A DNA stretch of 64,000 bases, from positions 33,257,963 to 33,321,962 of the forward strand of contig OX638133.1 of NCBI GenBank assembly GCA_951804985.1, read 5' to 3'. The DNA is from Dryomyza anilis (Eukaryota > Arthropoda > Insecta > Diptera > Dryomyzidae). Numbering within the stretch: position 1 is the first letter of the stretch; each line of letters starts with the position of its first letter. This document shows, one piece after another, positions 31,931 to 43,686 of this stretch. The notes under the pieces were generated by a model. The model was not told the origin of the DNA, did not search any database, and was given only the letters and a program-made list of their open reading frames with translations. Both the position numbers and the translations under genes were made by a program.

Positions 31931-32703
31931 AGAGACGTTCGCCAGTGCAGTATAGTGCCTGTGACATAGCATAACGGTGAATAAATTACAGTTACTTACA
32001 CAGGTTGACCAGTGTACATTAGTGTCTATGTGTGTGTGAATGCGCGCGGTGGTTGGTGTGCGAACAACCGGCAAAAAGGAAGCAAAAGAAAAAAAATACT
32101 CAAATATATTTTTTGGGGTTGCAAATTGTTTGTGCTCAAGTGAAAATTTATAACAAAATAAAAAAAAATAGCCATTAAATTGTAAAACAAACCAAACAGC
32201 AAAAAAATATACAGTAAATAGTTTCAAACTTAACTCCTCACACTGTGCAAAAGTTACACAGTAGCAACGCAGTCTGGCAACACAGTCTGGCAACATTCAG
32301 CTTTGGCATTTAATTAATTAAAAAGTTTTCTAATTGAATGTTGAGCATGTCAAGTGCAAAGTTATAAATTTTTATATTCACCCACGCAGTAAATAACGTG
32401 TGCAGTGTGTGACAGTGTTGAATAGCGAAAAATAATAAGTTGTAAAAGCAGCAGCAGCTGCAAAACAAAAAAGTGCTGCCAAACTTGAATTATTTGGGGG
32501 AAGTTCTACTTATGTGTTATCGCGTGTAGTGTACGAGTGTGAATTTAAAAATTTTGAAAAATAAATATAGAAAGTTAAAAAGTGCACTCACTGGCAGCTA
32601 TAACAACAAAAAGCAAACTTAAACTCAATACAACTAAAAAGTTTGGTTGCAGCTCCTTTTTTGCGGTATCAACTACAGTTGGCAACAGTGATTTTGATTT
32701 GTG
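31920..32703 (+). other. Candidate host 5' leader exon (non-coding)
   Basis: This repeat-free stretch has the look of a long dipteran 5' UTR: A-rich, with CAACAAAA, AGCAGCAGC and GTGTGTGACAGTG words and many short upstream frames. It ends at a splice-donor match, TTTGTG|GTGAGTACG (32703/32704). GAGAG motifs, typical of GAGA-factor promoters, cluster upstream at 31480-31860. The start near 31921 (CAGTT) is only a guess. No coding exon of the same gene is seen, so it would lie in a long-intron gene running out of the window. Confidence 0.35.
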
Positions 32704-33054
32704 GTGAGTACGAAAATTGTGCGCTAAAATATCCTAGATTTATATTTGACAAAGTGTTGTTCGCAAGGATAATAGAGCACAACATGTTGCTGTTGCTAAG
32801 GGGAATTTGCATTTTCTACGCTAGCTTCGTAAGTTATGTTGTTGAAAATAACAATGTACATTTTCAGTAGTAAAATGTAGTTATGCTAGCACTGATTCTG
32901 TAGAATATTTCATTTCATTTGTTCATTTTTTCAGAACTTCTTGGATCTTTAAAAAGAATCCCAGTAGGTCTGTCGATTTCGCTTCTAAAAGAAAAACAAA
33001 CCTTTCCATATCGTTATCAGGAGAATAATATACCCTAGGCTTTCGCGTATGGAT

Positions 33055-33756
33055 ACTTCAAACGTGTGGGGAAAGTTAAGTCACATGGGCGGAGTTTAAA
33101 GTCGGTCGGGCCCGACTATTAAATAGCCTAGACTTTGGAGGGGACATTAATGTGTAAACTTTAAAGATCTTAATGATGCTGAACAGCCCCACCCTCAGAA
33201 TATTTTTCACATATTAAAAATTTACTTCTTAATTATGGGGATATAATTTACAAAATTGGTATAAAAGATTAAAAACTAATAAAAAAAAATGTTTTAAAAT
33301 AAATGTGGGCGGCCTATGCGTTTTTTAAAAATATATATGCAGATTTGTATGGCTAATATTTTAATAGATTTGTTTTTAAAGTTTTATGGGCAAAATTTCT
33401 TTTATGAAAAGCCGGAAAATAATGTAAAATATGTGGCCATTTATGAACCGCATATTTTTAAGGTGAATTTTAATAATGCGCTTTGAATTTTATAACTATA
33501 TCTTGAAAACTTTTCGAGTTATTTGTTTCCAAGGAGTTATATAAAATTTAATTGTATGGGAGGTGGACGTGTTCGTTGACCCATTTGGCTCCTTTCTGAA
33601 CTCAGATGCTACTTTTGGCTAAGACATATTGAAAAAAAAATTCATCGCGTTCTGACCAGTATATCACAAGTTTTTGTGTATTCGTACAGCAAGTCGGACT
33701 GACGGGTAGACAGACATTGTTAAACGGACTCGAGTAGTGATGCTGATCAAGAATAT
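33055..33756 (-). mobile_element. DINE-like repeat, subfamily 2, interrupted copy (first part)
   Basis: It starts GGGGAAAGTTAAGTCACATG and runs to GATGCTGATCAAGAATATAT, where a MITE interrupts it. It resumes at 34151 with CCATACCGG and ends near 34225. Confidence 0.75.
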
Positions 33757-34150
33757 ATGGGTCATTCCACACCAAATCGACCAGCGGTTGGAACTCACCT
33801 TCTGGGTCCTTTTTAAGGACATCAATTTTGAAGTGCAAAGATAATGACCACGAGCCAGATGTTCACGTTTAGAAGTTACAACTTAATTTTTCTGAGAGCT
33901 AGTTCTATTAGCTTTAAAACGAGCCATCAATGAAATTTCTATCATTTCTAGTTTAAGAGATAATTAAATATGAACAACCATACAACAGTGATTTTTGGCT
34001 CTTTTTTCCAACTTTGAGCCACTTTATCTCTGGAAGTAGTTGTCGGAAAAATTAAGAAAACTTGGGTAATGTCTCGATACCCTTTATCAGTTCATTAAAA
34101 TCGAAAAGGTAAAATCTCAAATTTGAATTTTTTTGGTCGATTTGTCATGG
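33757..34150. mobile_element. MITE with CAAATCGACC termini, nested in a DINE-like repeat
   Basis: The terminal repeats are GGTCATTCCACACCAAATCG and, inverted, GGAAATTCCATGACAAATCG, each followed by ACC. The interior is about 350 bp and non-coding. The element sits exactly inside the conserved ATATATAC...CCATACC block. Confidence 0.7.
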
Positions 34151-34225
34151 AATTTCCATACCGGAAACGCCTTCTAATGGGCATTACAATATATGCACAA
34201 AAATATACTCTGAGGTCATATGTGT
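34151..34225 (-). mobile_element. DINE-like repeat, subfamily 2, second part of the interrupted copy
   Basis: CCATACCGGAAACGCCTTCT and the degenerate hairpin GGTCATATGTGTGGGCTATA continue the copy started at 33055. Confidence 0.7.
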
Positions 34226-34599
34226 GGGCTATAAAAAGCACTAAGAGACTTTCAAATATCAACTAACAAATAATAACTTCTAGAAGAACCTAGAATAACG
34301 AATCTCACAGATCTTGTGATGTCAAACGATTAGCTATGAGACAGAATAGTAGAGTCTACAACCCCTAACAAAGTTTAGGTAACATGGGAAATATTGAAGT
34401 GTAGTCAGTTTGATACTTTTTTTAATGAAATAATTTTGGGTACCCATTGTACCAAATATTTGGATGTCACAAAAACTGTCAAAAAAATTATACAAAAATG
34501 GGGTGGAACATTGATCTAAATTTGACCGAGTATGCTCATTTTCAATATCAGAACACGTTTATCTGCTAAAATATTTCGAAGATCTAGCATGGGTTTAAC

Positions 34600-34739
34600 A
34601 ATAAGTGGCCGGGTTACAATTAACCGATCATACCCATTTTATACCATACATACCATGAGTAATCGAACTTCTAAGTTTCATTGCTCTAGCTGTTCTAGTT
34701 TTTGTGTAATCGTGACATATAGACTCTCTCAATCTCATG
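34600..34739 (-). mobile_element. DINE-like repeat, subfamily 1, first part of a doubly interrupted copy
   Basis: CCGATCATACCCATTTT, TAAGTTTCATTGCTCTAGC and TGTAATCGTGA match 54720-54830. The copy is cut by the foldback element at 34740. Confidence 0.65.
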
Positions 34740-35573
34740 GACGCCTCCTACGAAAATCCACTCGCTTCAATTACGCCACGAAAAGCAACACTTTTATATT
34801 TAGCTACGAAAAAAAGCACATCTATCATTTTGCCAAGAATAAAAGGATATATATTGCATCAAGAAATTTATCCAGTAGACTATTTTGTGCACAAGCGCAA
34901 ATTTAGTTGAAAAAATTTGTTGCATTGGAATTTGGACAGAACCCACATGCGTGATTGGAAAAATTTAGTTTCTTAGGAAAAATTGGTTCCACTTTGAAAG
35001 TTCCAATGACGCACCTACGACCATTAGAAAAGTATCATCCAAAAAAGTTCCAATGAAGAGCCCCCTACGCACATTGAACAATTTCAGCAAAAAAAACTAC
35101 GCCCAGTGGAACCGTACCATCCTGAATGTGAATCCAAAAAGTTCCAATGATACACCTGGATATGAATCCATGTTCATTGGAACAATTTTAGCAATAAAAA
35201 TTCCAGTGACGCACTTGGATTATTGTGTCATGAATGAAAAATCAAAAAATTTGGTTATAATACACTATCACCTCCATCATCAACATTTTGTGACTTCTTA
35301 CCCACGAAATTGTATATTGGGATAACTGTATGGAAAATACATATATGTTTTTATTCGTGGCGAAATTAAAAATGTGTTTTTGTTCGTATATAAAATATAA
35401 ATGAGTTACTACTCGTGGGAAAGATAAAATAATGCTTCTGTACATCGAGTTAAAATAATTTAATGTTTCTTTTCGTGGATAAAATAAACGTATGCTTGCT
35501 GTAATGAAACACTTTTTCAATGTGCTGTTTTTCGTAAGCAAATTACAAGGTGTGCATTTTCGTAAGAGGCGTC
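34740..35573. mobile_element. Foldback-type element with tandem-repeat arms (834 bp)
   Basis: The ends are inverted: GACGCCTCCTACGAAAAT and, inverted, GACGCCTCTTACGAAAAT. Both arms are degenerate tandem repeats of about 28-30 bp starting ACGAAAA (left) or CGTGG..AAATAAAA (right). The middle holds ~50-60-bp units around AAAGTTCCAATGACGCAC. Such architecture is that of foldback (FB-like) elements of flies. No transposase is encoded. Confidence 0.72.
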
Positions 35574-35628
35574 GATATATACTTTTACATACAATATACT
35601 CCTTATTTTGGATGTAACAAACGGATAA
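35574..35628 (-). mobile_element. DINE-like repeat, subfamily 1, middle part
   Basis: GATATATACTTTTACATACA then GATGTAACAAACGGATA continue the copy between the foldback element and the SINE. Confidence 0.6.
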
Positions 35629-35836
35629 TAATATAAGTTTGGCACTACAGTCCTGATGAACTTAGACCGAGCTTTTCATAGGCAACGTTTTACTCTCATA
35701 GGTTTGCCATTGAAAAGGTAGCGCGGTATAGAAAAATGTTTTCTATGAAAAAATGTTATTAGCCTCAGTCCAGGCTTGAACATGGGACCTTTTGGCTCGC
35801 AGTCCAACGTACTAACCACTGAGCTACCGCAGCTAA
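35629..35836 (-). mobile_element. tRNA-derived SINE, copy 3, internally deleted
   Basis: It carries the reverse complement of the SINE head and tail, with about 100 bp of the body missing (between CCGAGCT and TTTCATAGGC). AAACGGATAA is duplicated perfectly at 35619-35628 and 35837-35846. Confidence 0.88.
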
Positions 35837-35890
35837 AAACGGATAACCAAACTGAATATACCGTTTCACTTATAGTGTGGGGTATAAAAA
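35837..35890 (-). mobile_element. DINE-like repeat, subfamily 1, terminal part
   Basis: ACCAAACTGAATATACCGTT and the decayed hairpin GTGTGGGGTATAAA close the copy. Confidence 0.65.
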
Positions 35891-35928
35891 TGAATATAAA
35901 AAAATTGTTTTGATTTTAATCATACACT

Positions 35929-36048
35929 CAGAAAAGAAAACATTCTTAAAATAAAAATGTGGATTGTTTAAACATTGTTAGAGTAAATTGTATGATATTG
36001 AATCAAAGTATAAATTGTTGACTTTACAATTTTTTTTCTGTGTGTACC
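35929..36048. mobile_element. 120-bp MITE with CACWCAGAAAA ends
   Basis: The ends TACACTCAGAAAAGAAAAC and, inverted, TACACACAGAAAAAAAATTG. The interior word TTGAATCAAAGTATAAATTG recurs near 51020. Confidence 0.55.
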
Positions 36049-37044
36049 TTTTAAAAACCTATTTACAACATATGAACAAAACATAATTTGACTTCATTAT
36101 TATAATATAATTACATTAAACATAACATATAATGGTAAATTTTTCACAACAAAAGAACAGTAACCCACATTGAAACAGATGTAGTATGACTGCTCTACGG
36201 AGCACAAAAAAACTAAAATAATAAAATGAAGAACTATATAATTGACATACCTCATACAAAGAAATTCTCACATAAACAGAAGAAAATTAAATAAAAAAGG
36301 TTAGTAGCTCAGTACATTGTAATGTTTGTCAGTAGTTACATAAAACACGTACAAAGTTCACCAGCACCTCTTAATTGAAATTAATTTACAGAACAATCAC
36401 CCTCTCCAAATAAAACCGTTGGCTTATCTCTCAAAACTTAGACAATTTGTAACCAGTGGAAAAAAAAAAAACAAAACGTTAGACGAAGAACTGAAATCAG
36501 TGTCATCAAGTTGTTTTCAGTTGAACTATCATAAAATTTATTTATCTTGTGTTTTTGATAAATTTAGATAAGCTGTTTGCTGGGGAAGACACGTTGATCT
36601 ATAAAGATTATTACACATGTAAAGAAGACATACGACATTAGAAGCTATTTACAAGGTATATACATTAGTTTATATATGCAAACATATTTTGTTAGAAAAT
36701 AACCTTTTGAGGTTTGAGATATATATATATTTGCTTGGTACAATGGACAATGCGAATCATGATTAAACTACACGGAGAGATAACAACTTCTTGAAACTGA
36801 AGAAGAATTCATCGCAAATAGTAAAGGTTGTTCTATAAAAACGAAATACTTCTATCACATACTGATTTTTAGTGTAGCAGTTCGTGCATTAAAAATTATA
36901 CTAGGCGGTGTATTTGTACGAGGAATTGAAATTTAGAATATTCCAAAATAATATTTCGAGTAGGCAATCTTGCAGAACTTTTTCGTAAAAAAATTACATT
37001 TAATCGTATTTTCGATTTTTTGATAATTTTCCGTGTTATGAACA
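36049..37044. other. No gene recognised
   Basis: AT-rich DNA without a supported frame or clear repeat. Confidence 0.45.
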
Positions 37045-38086
37045 CATATACAGTGTATTTGGTTCATCGACGTCAATAATTTGGGTAGTCATTTTATGAC
37101 TCAAAAAAATAAGAAAATGTCTAATTTTGCACCCAGTTTAAGATAGAGGGTGTTTAAGAAATGTATATTACTGACATAACCTAGTTTACATAATTGATTA
37201 TAATGTATAATCTGCTCATAAATTTATGTCAATTTTTTTTACTCTTGTTTTAGACAAACTATTTATTTATTACAAAAATAAATTACAATCTTCGGAAAGC
37301 TCGCTCAGGAGCACGCAAAAATGATCAAAACTAGCTCTAGCATCAACAAATAAGTGACAACATATTTATTCGGAACTGTAAATAAGCTGCGCATCGCAGA
37401 CAACTGCGCGCTTACTTTGACCTTCGAGCGCTGTTGTTTTTCGCCGAGCTCAATTTATGTTGAGCCGCAATCAAACACAACGGCTCGGTCTGCCGAGTTT
37501 CGTGCTGTTACGCTAGCGTGCTACTCCGAGCACCACAAAATTTCGCATCTCGGTTGGTTGGTTCGAGATTTTTGTAAATTGGGTTTAAATGAATACAAAA
37601 TGTTCTTTGTAATAGATGCGTAAAATTGAATAATAAACAAGAATAAACGCAAAATCAACCAAAAAAGAGAGATCAACTCCGAGCCGCTCAGAATGTAGGA
37701 GCGCTGTATATTTCGAGCACTCCATTTAACAGAAGCTCGAGCAGCGAGTACAATGCTACATGCTTAGCTCGGTTGGACGATTGAAGTTCTGCTAGTTCGT
37801 CTTTCTCACTTAACAGCAGCGAGTTAACGACTGTTGCACGACTCGAGCACATGGACACTAAAACATTGTTTATGTCACAAATATTTACATACTAGCGCGC
37901 TCTGTTTGCGAGCGCCCAATTCCGAAGTCTACTATATTAGTCAGTAATATGTACTTCTTAAACACCCTGTATCTTAAAGTGGGTGCAAAATTTGAATTTT
38001 TTTATTTTATGTTTTCTTATTTTTTTTTGAGTCATAGAATGATCCCCAGAATTATTGAAATCGATGAACACAACACCCTGTATATG
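37045..38086. mobile_element. TIR element with ~140-bp inverted repeats and CGAGC-rich core
   Basis: 37045-37178 and 37943-38086 are imperfect inverted copies (CATATACAG..., TGAGTCATA, GGTGTTTAAGAA). The core, 37400-37860, is GC-richer and strewn with CCGAG/CTCGG words. It contains a 91-codon frame with no recognised domain. Confidence 0.7.
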
Positions 38087-38499
38087 AGGCATTCTTTTTC
38101 GAATATTCAGTTGCACTTTGGATTTGTTTCAATTTATTTTTATGGATGCTTATTGAAAAAAAGCCCACCCATATTTATTTTTTTTTTGCTTTTTGTCAAT
38201 AGGTTTGAAAATAAATGAAAATATGACGAATGGTCTTTTTTTAAAAATTATATAACTTTGCATCTGTGCATCGTATAGCGTCAAGTTTGGTCTCATTTTG
38301 AAGGTAATAGAATTTTCTTTGTTGCTCATCCTATGTGGTGAAAAAAAAAAAAATAAAAATCAAAAATAATGTCAAATAAGTGACACCCTAATATCGCTAT
38401 TTTAGTACAACTGGCTGGATGACAGGTATCCGTTGACCGAACAGACCCAATTTTATTAACAAATATCATACATATCAAACTAATCTAAATGTTGAATTA

Positions 38500-38830
38500 T
38501 ATTCATCTAGCACTTTTAGTTTAGCGATAAATATGTTTTTAACAGACGAACAGACAGACTGACGAACATCGCTAAATTTATGTATGAAGTTACGCTGATT
38601 ATTATAATAAGGGTATTCATTGCACTTCGTATCTCCAGCGTATATGTGTATGTCGTAAAAATTATGAGCTTTATAGTGTACAATGTTTACGAGATACACA
38701 TATACGCAATCGATACGAAGAGAAATGAATACCCCTAATATATTTTTTGCATATATGCCACTCCTTTATTTGGTTACTTATGATATAATCCCAAACACCC
38801 TCTCGCTTTTAGAGTAGGGTCTAAAAATCA
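38500..38830 (-). mobile_element. Decayed DINE-like repeat, subfamily 1, with nested MITE
   Basis: ACAGACTGACGAACATCGCTAA and the decayed end CTCTCGCTTTTAGAGTAGGG fit subfamily 1. A palindromic MITE sits between them. Confidence 0.45.
38611..38734. mobile_element. 124-bp palindromic MITE (GGGTATTCAT ends)
   Basis: GGGTATTCATTGCACTTCGT and, inverted, GGGTATTCATTTCTCTTCGT. Both arms continue with CGTATATGTGTAT. Confidence 0.75.
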
Positions 38831-39679
38831 GAATATCATTAAAAATTAAATGTTTCTAATGTATTGATTTCTGCTTAGACGTCATTGAAAATTATTCGGT
38901 ATCTGTTGTTTTGACAGAGTTCATATAAATATAAATTATGCAAAACAAGGCGAGTCCTTTAAAGTAAGGTCCTTGACAAAATGCTGATATTAAAATATTC
39001 AACCACAAAATGTGAGACGCAACTGAAGTCTCGCGTAATTTACCAAAGTAAACAAATCTTCGCACATTGAATAGAAATGAAGCGCATTAGGACCAAAAAG
39101 CAAATGGGAATAAGTAGAAAGAGTAGAAAAAGAGCAAACACAATGAGAAAAACTGCTGTGTAAATAAAGGAAAGAAAAGAAAAGTGTTGCCACCCTGAAA
39201 AACAAGCAACCAACAAACAACGCAACGCTGAGTGCAAAACAAAGCCAAATTGAAGTGCTTAAAACGCGTTTTGTCAACAACGTCGAGATAACGTAACTAA
39301 TGCAAAAACAACGATGAATGAATCAAGAATACGAAGGACATACTCTTGTTGTGCAGGGAAGAATGTGGAAGTGCGGGAAAACGAGGTGGCCGATGAAGGG
39401 AGGTTAAAGCTGAAAAGAAAGAAGATGTAGCAGTGAATAAAGTAAATATGGAAGAAGAATAGATGGAAGAAGCATTAAAAGGACGTCATGAAATACATGA
39501 GTGACACAGAGTTCAAAAAGAAAAAATATCCGAACAACTAAAAGAACAGCTAAGCAAAAACAACAGCAAGAATAACTGCTTCAATACTGCGTAGCATCTA
39601 CTTAACACGCCGCCAGGAGGCGCAGGAGAAAAACCAAAAACAACAGAAAAGAAACCACCCCACTTTATAAAAGCAACCT

Positions 39680-39930
39680 GTACATGAAGCCGACAGCCTT
39701 GTCGAGCAAGGATAACGTTTTTGCATGGCATATCCTTAAACAAGTAACTACGTGGAATTGCGCGAGAGTGGCGTGTAACAAGAGCAACTACGAGAATAAC
39801 ATCAGCCACAACATCAGCAGCGGCAACAATAGCAGCAACAACAGCTGCAAGAACAGCAGCAACAACAGCGGCAACAACAGCAGTAGCAACAACATCACCT
39901 ACAACTGCAGCGACATAAGAAATCCTTAAA
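39680..39930 (+). repeat. (AACARC)n low-complexity stretch
   Basis: Opa-like CAACAGCAGCAACAAC repetition, with an 82-codon Ser/Asn-rich open frame that I take as a by-product. The preceding 39000-39680 is purine-rich and without a recognisable gene. Confidence 0.5.
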
Positions 39931-40559
39931 CCCTTCCATGGTAGTGTTTGCGATGATTATTTTTTTGTTTATTGGTAACATTGTGTTGCTGTTATTACAC
40001 CGAAAAAGTCCTCACAAGAACAGTAATATCTATTGATATTTTTCATGTAGAAATATTTTAAAAATTACGTTTTGATTTGATTTATTCTCTCAGAAAAATA
40101 TTGCTAGAAATGCTTGTGAAAGTGTATAACATTCTTTGCTGATGATAAAGATGAAAGTAGAATTAAATTTATTATCATAAGGACTGAGACTCAAAGAAAT
40201 AAAATGCACGCGTTTCGTTCAGATGCTTGGGTCTCGTTTGTACCTCACACCAGGGCGGATCGAAACCAAACTTTTATTTTTATTTCAAAATGTAATAGAT
40301 AGAAATTGACCATTAACAAATTTGGATTCATCACAGCTATAAATATATATAAAAAAAATTATATGTGCAAATAACAACCCATGCCGATTTTAGAACAGTT
40401 TAACCAGAGAAAATGTCAATTTTTGGTACTTTCTCAACTTCGAAGTCAATGCGATGAGCATAAGATTTTCTTTAAAATTTAGGACATTAATTTATTCGAT
40501 CTCTAATTTTTTAAGGCTATTTCGATCCAAAACAAAGATAGTAAAAATAAAAAAAATAT
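39931..40559. other. No gene recognised
   Basis: AT-rich DNA upstream of the LINE fragment; no supported feature. Confidence 0.45.
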
Positions 40560-42030
40560 CTTATATACCATCTTGTTGGAAGGTTGCCAATGTCCAGCCA
40601 GTTCCGAAAAAGGGTGAGGCTACGAACCCTGCTAATTACCGACCCATTGCAATATGATCTGCGCTATCCAAGGTAATGGAAAGCGTAATAAACTTCCACC
40701 TTGTGAACTATATGGAGCGAAACGAATTACTTAGTGACCGACAATATGGTTTCCGTAGCACCAGATCCACCGGTGACTTGATGACGGTCCTCTCCGAAAA
40801 GTGGAATAATTGTATTCATCTTTTCGGGGAGAGTAAGGTTGTTGCTCTTGATATTTCCAAGGCTTTTGATCGAGTGTGACATGAAGCTCTGGTATCAAAA
40901 CTTATTGCATATGGTGTCGGTAATAAGTTTTTTCCAGGGTCGTTCAATACGAGTTGCGATGGATCGTGTTTTCTCAGAATAACATCAATTCTGCAGTCCC
41001 GCAGCGTTCCGTCATATCCCCGTCCCTATTTCTGGTTTTTATCAATGACCTTCTGTCATCGACCCAGAACCCAATCCATTCCTTTGCCAGTAACATTTGT
41101 CACTCATATTCGTTCAACAAGCGCCCAAACTCTTTGGAGATTGAGAGTAAACGACGCACAATGAATGATACACTCGATAATGACCTTAAAACAATCTCCG
41201 AGTGGGGTCTTGCAAATAGAGTTGATTTTAATGCTAACAAGACCCAATGTTGTCTGTTATCTCACAAAAGAATGGATTCACCCCTCCCTCCCCGCAATAT
41301 GGACTCTGTGGATATTGTGCAGTCAGCTGCTCTTGACGTTCTGGGTATATCAATTCAATGTGACCTCCGTTGGAATGTTCACATATTTGATGTGTCGAAA
41401 GGAGCGGCCAAGTACCTCGGTGTTTTTAAACGGTGTAAGACATACTTCACTCCCGCTGACTTGCGCATTGTCTACACCACCTATATTCGGCCTAAGATGG
41501 AATACAATTCACACATATGGGCAGGGGCTTCAAAATCTTTCTTGGATTTCCTGGATCGAATCCAACAACGTGCAATATAGTTAATAGGGGATGAAAATAT
41601 TTCATCCTCTATTGGTTCTCTTGAGCACCGAAGGACCGTAGGGTGTGTAAGCCTGTTCTATAGGTATTACAATGGTAAGTGTTCGAGGGAAATACATGGC
41701 CTGATTCCACAAGGTCGTGTATTCTCTCGTTCTACTCGGGCATCGAACCAAGCCAACCCCTTCGTAGTTCACTCAGTTCTCAACAGAACCACGCATTACA
41801 GAGATAATTCGTTCTACAGTCGCACGATACCTTTGTGGAACAATCTCCCTGCGTCTGTTTTTCCCGACATTTTTAATATTGGGAAATTTAAAGCAAACAT
41901 CCACCGACACTACTCCATCTTTCCTGCTCCCTTTAACCTATAATCTTTTCTTACGATCAACACTGTGCATTGCACGAATAGGGGGCATCCCCTGAGCATT
42001 GGTTAATTTGTAAAAAAAAAAAAAAAAAAA
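40560..42030 (+). pseudogene. LINE (non-LTR retrotransposon) reverse transcriptase, 5'-truncated and dead
   Basis: Reverse transcriptase of a Jockey/CR1-like insect LINE; the clade is uncertain. Successive frames give SCWKVANVQPVPKKG, NYRPIAI, LLSDRQYGFRSTRSTGD, VVALDISKAFDRV, ISPSLFLVFINDLL and a conserved C-terminus (SRTIPLWNNLPASVFPD). It is broken by a TGA at about 40655, a TGA for Trp after AFDRV (40877), a frameshift between about 40880 and 40960, and a TAG at 41578. The catalytic FADD motif reads FASN (about 41083). The 3' end (after GAGCATTGGTTAATTTGT) has an 18-A tail. The front half of the element, including the endonuclease, is absent, as is common after incomplete reverse transcription. 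Confidence 0.9.
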
Positions 42031-42176
42031 CAAATTCATGTTACAGACTTTCAAATATGAAAGTAACGTATTTTTTAATACATTGTGTAGTAAAATCAAG
42101 TCAAATAAATACAAGTGTATTTAAAAAATTCTAGAAATCGAGTTTAACTATATTAATTGAAAACAATTTCATTTAT
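42031..42176. other. No gene recognised
   Basis: Short AT-rich spacer. Confidence 0.4.
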
Positions 42177-42457
42177 CAAAAAAAATCATGTCGTCGGTGA
42201 TACTACAAAACCGCCTAACTGCATGTGAAAATTACGTCTAATTTTGTGCTATAATCGGGTTTTAAATGATATGTTGATCGAATAAATTAGATAAATGCTA
42301 TTATCAGTTATGACATACTTAATTTTGTATGAAGTAAGTGCAGAATTATGACTGAAAATAGTTTTGTTTCTTCTGTAAATTTCATTTTGTAAGAGGTATT
42401 CGAAAATGTAGATAGGCGGTTTTTCAGTATCAACGACGATATACAATATTTTTTCTC
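42177..42457. mobile_element. MITE with GTCGTYGRTGATACT termini
   Basis: GTCGTCGGTGATACTACAAA and, inverted, ATCGTCGTTGATACTGAAAA, each followed by AACCGCCTA. The length is about 280 bp and it is non-coding. Confidence 0.6.
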
Positions 42458-43240
42458 GGTGTACTTGTGTTGAGCAACGAATGAATTTATTTATTTTTGT
42501 GACTGCATAGAATTTGCGTGTTGCACAAAATCCGTCCAGTTCGTTCGGTTGATTCGTAAGTTATTTCTGTTGCTGCTGATTTTTTTTTTTACTATTTCTT
42601 TAGTTATTTTTTATTTACTCGAGTGCTACATTTTTGTAATAGTTATTTTGCTACTTTTTATGCTCCCGACACTTGATGTCAACATGTTCTAAAAATTCTA
42701 CAAAATACTGTATAAAGTAAACTCTAAATATGCGATGCGACAATCTAAGAAAATTAATTTCCATAAATATTACAATAATTTTAGGTATTTTTCTCAATTT
42801 TTGAATTATTACTAGAGAGTTTAGTTCCAGATTACGAATTAATATTGATTCAATGTGATCAAACTATAACAAAGATCCACAATTTTGGTTAAAACCAATA
42901 ATAGAAAAAATTTAAATTACTATCTACTAGGAAAATTCGTGCAAACAGCAAAATCATCGATGAGTTTGTTCATGATCGTTAGTCTGGACTTTGCTCTGCA
43001 TAACTATAAATCATTTTCTTATTTATAATAAAATCTAAAATGCAGAAAAAAATATCATACAACAGTAAAAAACTCTTTCGAGTTCAGATTCACATGTCTT
43101 AAAAATATATTAGAATATTAGCATTTTTTTTAAATATTATAATTCGCATTGACAATTAAAAGAAAAATTTTGTTTTTTGGAAAACTATATAAGGGACTGT
43201 ATATATTTTTTTATTCTGAAAAGTGACTGAAAAGGTCCTA
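42458..43240. other. No gene recognised
   Basis: AT-rich, no supported frame. Confidence 0.45.
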
Positions 43241-43564
43241 CACACAGAATATAGATTTGTTGCGCCAACCAACTCTTTGCCCAACCAACTTATTCGGTAC
43301 TCTCAAATTCTTAGTCGGTTATTATTGTCAAAATAAAAAGAGTTGTAGTTTGTATTGCAACCAATTTCGAACTGTTTTAAAACAATTTAGTACAGATTTA
43401 GAACCATTAGGAGTATGTATAGACTAATATTACAAGTGTATAGACTAAAATTGCCGTTCCGTCAGCGAATTTGTAAACCATTCGATTGAACCGAATGATG
43501 TTAGTTGGTACAACTAATTTTTTCATTCTTCCAACCTTATGTTAAAAAAGGATTTCTCTGAGTG
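43241..43564 (+). mobile_element. Short TIR element, copy 1 of an inverted pair
   Basis: It starts CACACAGAATATAG and ends CTCTGAGTG. The interior AGTTGTAGTTTGTATTGCAA and ACCATTAGGAGTATGTATAG recur inverted in 43687-43992. Confidence 0.65.
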
Positions 43565-43686
43565 TAAAATTTCGATGGCAATTTTCAGAAAAAGTAAACA
43601 TAATATAAAAAAAAACAAATGATAAAAATCATTCAATTTGAATAAATAATATATATCGTCTTTGTAGAAGTAAAAGTCACCAACTA

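Noticed and set aside
31844..32296. 150-codon minus-strand open frame as a gene
   Set aside because: It is antisense to a leader-like A-rich stretch, has no domain, and its composition follows the opposite strand.
34532..34906. 124-codon open frame as a host gene
   Set aside because: It spans the junction of a DINE-like repeat and the foldback element, so it is a chance frame.
39684..39929. Ser/Asn-rich 81-residue protein
   Set aside because: It is a translation of (AACARC)n low-complexity DNA; no splice or start context supports it.
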